Assembly: GCA_023374045.1 (NCBI GenBank)
Contig: CM041778.1
Span: 290,447,533 to 290,511,532 of the forward strand
Length of the DNA: 64,000 nucleotides
Direction of reading: 5' to 3'
From: Limonium bicolor
Lineage: Eukaryota > Streptophyta > Magnoliopsida > Caryophyllales > Plumbaginaceae
Part shown: positions 59,107-64,000 of the stretch, in pieces
How positions within the stretch are numbered: position 1 is the stretch's first letter
Layout of the letters: every line of letters starts with the position of its first letter
Position numbers and translations under genes: made by a program
The notes under the pieces: generated by a model
What the model was told of the DNA's origin: nothing
What the model saw: only the letters and a program-made list of their open reading frames with translations
The model's database searches: none

Positions 59107-59514
59107 CCACGAGAGGGTCGTACCAGCATTCGTGCTGACCCCCTTTGGGGGCTGTTTTTACACTTGCAGGTAAGAGGCCCATGAAGTCACTCCACGAGAG
59201 TAGGAGCGGTTAGATTAGGATGGGTTGTTTATTTTCAGTACGGGTTGCGCTTGTGCTCCCGTCTGTTTATATTGAAACTGATGTAAGTTTGTGACTATGA
59301 CTTAGATACTTAAACTCGGTTGGTTGGTAGTATTTTTGTTGGTGGTGTTTTGGTCGGTTGTTTATTTTGGATAAGTGTTGTAAATCGATAAGGCCGGTAT
59401 ATTCTAACGATCAGACCGTGGCAAGGTCCCGGTGTTTGTTATTTCCGCTGCGACGAATTCGATTAAGTGTTAAGTTTTGTGACAACCACGACTGGCTTTT
59501 GACGGGGTAATACA

Positions 59515-60494
59515 AGGCATGAGATGCCTCAACGAGGGATTCTGGAGGTAGAGTTGTTCGATGTATGGGGGATAGACTTCATGGGCCCCTTCCCTTCCTC
59601 CCATGGAAATCAGTATATCTTTGTTGCAGTAGATTATGTATCTAAATGGGTTGAAGCAATTGCTAGTCATGCTGCTGATGCTAAAACAGTAGTCAAGTTC
59701 CTAAAGAAGCATATTTTCACCAGGTTTGGTGTGCCAAGAGCGATCATCAGCGATGGAGGCTCACATTTCTGCAACAAGGCCTTTGAATCTTTAATGACCA
59801 AGTACGGAGTGACACATAAGGTAGAATTACCTTATCATCCACAAACCAATGGTCAAACAGAAGTGAGCAACCGTGAGCTTAAATGGATTCTGCTGAAAAC
59901 CGTTACAGCTTCGAGAAAGGATTGGTCAGTCAAGCTGGACGACGCCCTTTGGGCCTACCGTACTGCATTTAAGACCCCTATAGGGATGTCTCCATTCAAG
60001 CTTGTATATGGGAAAGCCTGTCATCTCCCAGTAGAGCTCGAACATAAAGCATATTGGGCATTAAAAGCCCTGAATTTTGACTTATATGTTGCAGGAGAGA
60101 AAAGGAAATTTCAGCTGTCTGAACTCGAAGAGCTAAGAGAACAAGCTTATGACAGCTCCAGAACTTATAAGGAGTGCACAAAAAGAATCCATGATCAAAT
60201 GATACAGAAGAGAGAATTTATAGTAGGGGATCTGGTGTTGCTCTACAATTCCAGGCTGCGCCATTTAAAGTTGTGGGGATCACTACATATGGTGCCTACG
60301 AGTTAGAAAACAAGTCCGGAGAGGTATTCAAAGTGAATGGTGCTCGACTGAAGAAGTACCTAGGCACTACCTTTCCTCAGCCTCCTGCACCGGGTGTATC
60401 CTTGATTGAAAGTTCTTATTCCATTACTTCTATTTCTGCTATCTGTACTGCAGCACCCACTCCAAAATCAACAAAGAAGCCGCGCTCGCAATAG
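59515..60494 (+). pseudogene. pol: pol pseudogene of the Athila element, part 2 (integrase core and C-terminus)
   Basis: Continuation after S2. The catalytic triad is complete: Asp in WGIDFMG (59575-59577), Asp in ISDGG (59752-59754) and Glu in QTEVSN (59860-59862), with 35 residues between the last two, the D,D-35-E spacing. [15 protein letters not shown] and [16 protein letters not shown] are Athila hallmarks. Near 60257 about a dozen codons before [15 protein letters not shown] appear deleted, shifting the frame. The tail (60273-60494) ends in a Pro/Ser-rich stretch. The core is unusually well preserved. Confidence 0.92.
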
Positions 60495-61002
60495 TATTTC
60501 AAACTGAAGAAAGCTATTGCTAGCTGCTGTGGCGGCTCTTCTTGATACGATCTGCGAAGTCTAGCCAGAGACTATAACTTCGGGCAGCTTGGTGGGAGGC
60601 AACCCACCGGTTTGTATCTCTTTTCGTTTCCTTGGTTTGGATATTTATTTTACTCTTTCGTTTTAATTTTGTGGTGTGTGAATACCTGTTGTGCATATTG
60701 CAAGAGCCTTGGCTCTTATTTTTCTACTAATAATTTTGCCTGGTTCCACGTGAGTTCTCTTGGTTTTGGAGATTTAATCTTTCAGTCACCTCACTTAGAT
60801 GCTAAACTGAACTCAAGTGTGGGGGAATATCACGACATTGTTCACCACGGATCAAGGAGTCCTTTAACACTCTTGCTATTTCATTTTTAAAGTTCTTGTG
60901 TCTATTTCATTTTTGCTTGATTTAGTAATAGTTCCTTTTTATTTTTAAACCAGTGAGGTGTTTTAGAGTAGTGGTTTTAAATTTAATAAAATATACATAT
61001 AA
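60495..61002 (+). other. Post-pol region of the Athila element, truncated
   Basis: GCTTGGTGGGAGGCAACCC (about 60585) and AAGTGTGGGGGAATATC (about 60815) are sequences I associate with the region after Athila pol. No env-like frame can be supported. The 3' LTR is absent: similarity to element D begins at about 61003. Confidence 0.65.
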
Positions 61003-64000
61003 CGGCGAATGCCTAACATGAGCACGCCAATGTTCAATGGACAAGGTGAGATACTCAGGGTGATCATTTAAGGTACCGGAGAATACCATTTATCACCAAA
61101 GAGAATATTAAACCGGTCAAGACATAGGAAAAGTACTTGTAGTCTACGCTAAGAACGGGAGACGTATAACCCCAAACGGGACAATTTGAATCTAAACCGC
61201 AAGGCGGGATAATACACTGAACATACGTATAAGTTAGCCAAAAGTAATGGCATAACATGATAACACTCAGGAGTAATCCTTGAAGGGTGTCGAACTAAAT
61301 GTCGTGATAAAAACACAAGAATTACAACGAACACTCGGTGAGAACACAGAAGGGATCCCGCTTGCCAGGGAATACTCTAAATTAATAAATGATACCGATC
61401 AATACTTAGATACTAAAAGGGCATCCACTAAACGGAAGCGTGATGCGACGATCTTATCGTGGAGCTTGATATTACCACCAAACCATTTGATTGTATAAGG
61501 AGAAGCAATGCTTGTAAACAGCCTACACCGAGTCAAGCTCTAGGCAATCAGGCTAGAATGCCATGAAACTATCACAATACATAATTCAACGATTGCAAAA
61601 CCCATTATGAAATATATGAAGAGTTGTCAAGAACGGCACCATTAAAGGGTTTAATAACTAATGAGCAAGGATACCCCTCATTAATGTGAGACCGCGAGAG
61701 CGGTGAACACATAGATTCCAAGAAGGGAATACCATCAGCGAATATCTGATAATACATCTCTTTCAGAACTACTAAGGTAGTGGAGCTTAAGCATTAAGTC
61801 ATTCCCAAGCGAAAATGGTAACAAATGAAACCGAAGGAAACTTTGGCGACTAGTGACAAAAACCGAATAGTAATCGGCCTAGAAGAAATACGTGAAGTAT
61901 AGACCTAAAGCGTAAAATCAATAACGCTCAAGGAGCTCAGAGATATATAAGAATATCATACACTATAATCATCCAAGTAAATGGTGAACCAATGTTTAAT
62001 GGTAGAAATACATGAGCGGAAGCTAATGAAATAGCGGATGCCATGGAGACCAAGGTCGTAAGAAAACACGAATATGGTGCGCAGCAAGTGACCAATATAT
62101 GTGAATAAATCACAGAATGATATGGAGTTGATGAATCAAGATGGTAGACAGACCGAGCAATAAGCCAGGAGTCTGCACGAAGTGATAAAGCAACACACAA
62201 GGAAACAATGTTCATTCCTATTGCAATCATATAAGAGATTTACTGCCAAGGGTTTACGCCTCTGCACTCTGCAGGACTGAGTGTTTTGGTATTGCACTTG
62301 TGCAGTAATGATCTAGTGGGATAGCTAGGAATATGGGAAGATGTCATTTGTGGTAAAAGTAGAAGGAAACTTACGAAGTCACAAGGACCGACGCATAGAA
62401 ATGTAAGGTCATACAAGTAAAAGAACAAGTGTGCAGAACTAGTTAAGTGGGCATAATTCAGAAGCCACTAACAACAAAGGAAGCACTACAATTAAGTAGT
62501 GGCTTAACCTCAACCGACAACATGTCGGAAGAACTAAGTGAATGATCACTATAATACGCAACGGTATGTACAATAAATTTCCAAAGAACTGGATAGAAAA
62601 TATGAAACTCATTGAGTTCGCGTACGGTAAAAGAATACCACGCTTGATTGGATAAACCTTATTCCCAGGATAAAAGGGATAAAAAGGGTGATGTATAACA
62701 CATTAAGCATAACTAGAAGGGCAAATAAAACCTAGGTTATCAGGGTCGCGCAGCAGAAGCTAGTGGGCCTAAATTCTATGGTTTAATACACCTAGTGAAT
62801 GAATGGCTAATTATCAATGCCTTGAAGCCTCTAAGACTAGAACCGAACCCGGTTAAGAGTTAAACAACTCCGATGAAAGTTCTTGATGCAGAGACTAACC
62901 AGTAATACGGTTAACACCCTTTGATCAAGGAACATTGTATAGTACACTGCATAGAAGTGGAAACACTCCATGATGGCTGAACGCCTTAGACCAATGTCCA
63001 ATATTGACACATGGTAGATTACATGGGCGTAATCCCTTTTAAGGGGGGTAGACCAAAAAACCGCGAAGTGTATGTTTTACGTGATAAGTGTGTAAACCAT
63101 AATGCGCATAGCGTAAATAATTTGTTTTGATGATTGGTACTTATGTTACATAAACATATGTATCCATTCATGGTGATTTGTGAGATTTGAAGTGGAAAGA
63201 AGTAGAGAAACTTCAACGGAATGAGAACCCCGAATGGTAATAGTGTGGGAAATGAGTATGTTTGAGGAATTTGATGAGTATAAATCAGTATGAAACCAAT
63301 GTTGAACCTAGTGGGAAGTGAGTCCCCTAGGTAACTTGATGTGATTGTATTTGTGAATAATTTGAGGATAGAAATTGATTTGACTTGTGAACAATTTGAG
63401 GATAGAAAAACTAATTGGAAATTAACATGTGAATTTCTTAAGTATAGTAGTGGAAGAAATTGGGTAATAATTGATGAGAAGACTAATAAGTGGGTAAACG
63501 TATTCTAGAAATTGTAAATGTATTGATGAGTGATTATGACTAGAAGGATGAAAAGATAGAAAATAGAATATTGCTTGACTATTTGATTGTGTGAATTGAG
63601 GTGGGAGGTGGAATTTGATTTGCTAGCTATCAAGGGAAGCTGAACACAAATTGGGGTGGATGGGTAGTTCAAAACCAATGCTGATCACATTGGGGTTGAA
63701 TGACTCTTGAAGCCTTCTATAAGTGGCCACGAGGAATAACTCTAGTAATAGGTATATTATCATAAATTGGAATTTGGAGTTGTATTGAGTTTTCAAAATG
63801 AATTTACAAACTGATATTGACACAAATGATTTTCTTCAAACTTGAGAATGAGGAACGATTTTGAAACCACTCCCACGGGTGCTAGTTGGACCTTCTCAAG
63901 GCTAGGCACCGGTATCGGATCGAACCTAGGAAGTAAGGCTAGTTGTGAGCCGGTGGAAGTGATGATTAGTTTTGAAACCATTATAATAGACGAGCAACGG
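61003..64000 (+). mobile_element. Element D: decayed Tekay-like internal region
   Basis: Aligns with element B 20905-24300 at roughly 75-80 percent by eye, through the pol remnant (about 62560-62960) and the internal PPT-like box at 63033-63052. By analogy with B its 3' LTR would start just past the window. No frame is recognisable. It lies beyond the truncated end of Athila, while element C lies on the other side. C and D may be halves of one element or two elements. Confidence 0.6.
62560..62960 (+). pseudogene. pol: Integrase C-terminal remnant of element D
   Basis: AACTGGATAGAAAATATG (about 62590), TTATTCCCAGGATAAAAGGG (about 62660) and GAAAGTTCTTGATGC (about 62875) line up in order with the RQKSY, GVFHFGQKGK and chromodomain-start segments of element A. 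Only nucleotide-level traces remain. Confidence 0.4.

Larger units (their letters stand above)
47136..59514 (+). mobile_element. S2: solo Tekay-like LTR (about 4.2 kb) split by N2
   Basis: Starts TGAAATACCCC at 47136 and ends GGGGTAATACA at 59514; the pieces are 47136-50966 and 59112-59514. Flanks AGGCT (47131-47135) and AGGCA (59515-59519) are a 5-bp duplication with one mismatch. Removing LTR and one flank leaves the host integrase in frame. No internal region is present, so S2 is a solo LTR, related to S1 (shared AAAGCACATTTTT and TGTGTATTTGCAGGTCAAAG). It contains donor-like AAGGTAAAA at about 48236 and an acceptor-like TTTGCAG ending about 48685. Confidence 0.88.
37739..61002 (+). mobile_element. 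Athila-type Ty3/gypsy retrotransposon, 3' LTR missing
   Basis: 5' LTR (37739-42179, interrupted), tRNA-Asp PBS (42183-42200), gag (42466 to about 44428), protease-RT-RNase H-integrase (44430-47135, resumed at 59515-60494) and a post-pol region. Athila identity rests on the gag HRIPPGIITTWEQMMDKFY and QCPHHGQ segments, the DVGASIN protease motif, the FMDD RT box and the tRNA-Asp PBS. The right end is lost: from about 61003 the sequence is element D. The right boundary is accurate to tens of bases. Element C lies on its left; no target duplication can be tested. Confidence 0.85.

Overview
This window is nuclear intergenic DNA of a flowering plant, probably a eudicot. The evidence is the mix of Ty3/gypsy lineages typical of angiosperm heterochromatin (Tekay/Del-type chromovirus, Athila, Tat/Ogre), long LTRs of 1.7 to about 4.3 kb, plant PBS types, and small CACTA and hAT derivatives. 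I found no host gene, tRNA, rRNA or CRISPR array. Nearly every base belongs to nested transposable elements, almost all of them broken. The species cannot be told from the sequence.

Layout. (1) 1-7095: 3' part of Tekay-like element A, with a pol pseudogene (1-2780) and a complete 3' LTR (3257-7095). (2) 7096-32555: older Tekay-like element B. Its 5' LTR was hit by A and by the non-autonomous Tat-type element N1 (8868-17970, itself carrying a CACTA element at 13909-15173). Its internal region (19153-24357) is decayed, and its 3' LTR is split by solo LTR S1 (26296-30229, TSD GGTAT). For each of these three insertions the other B LTR shows the empty site. (3) 32556-32913: LINE reverse-transcriptase scrap on the minus strand. 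(4) 32914-37738: decayed Tekay-like element C. (5) 37739-about 61002: an Athila element with a 5' LTR (37739-42179), a tRNA-Asp PBS, gag and pol, but no 3' LTR. A 2.6-kb mini-LTR element (38427-41053) with an antisense ORF and an hAT MITE sits in its LTR. Its integrase is split by solo LTR S2 (47136-59514), which is split in turn by a second Tat-type copy, N2 (50967-59106, TSD CCACG). (6) about 61003-64000: decayed Tekay-like element D.

How the parts relate. A and Athila keep readable gag/pol broken mostly by nonsense codons of the cytosine-deamination type, as expected of methylated silent elements. N1 and N2 are two copies of one Tat-derived family without pol. N2 keeps an internally deleted gag, while N1 has none that I can find. 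Their shared LTR has a TATA box, a canonical intron with its branch point, and a strong hairpin.

Most unusual signal. Every well-preserved LTR family here carries an internal block of GC-rich hairpins. In four distinct Tekay-like LTRs these are arrays of 37-38-bp hairpins with an almost constant period of about 72 bp. The stem sequences differ completely between families, while hairpin length, loop and period are kept. Such covariation points to selection on structure rather than sequence, and I know of no description of it. Athila has a similar array (about 62-bp period), and the Tat family has one long nested hairpin.
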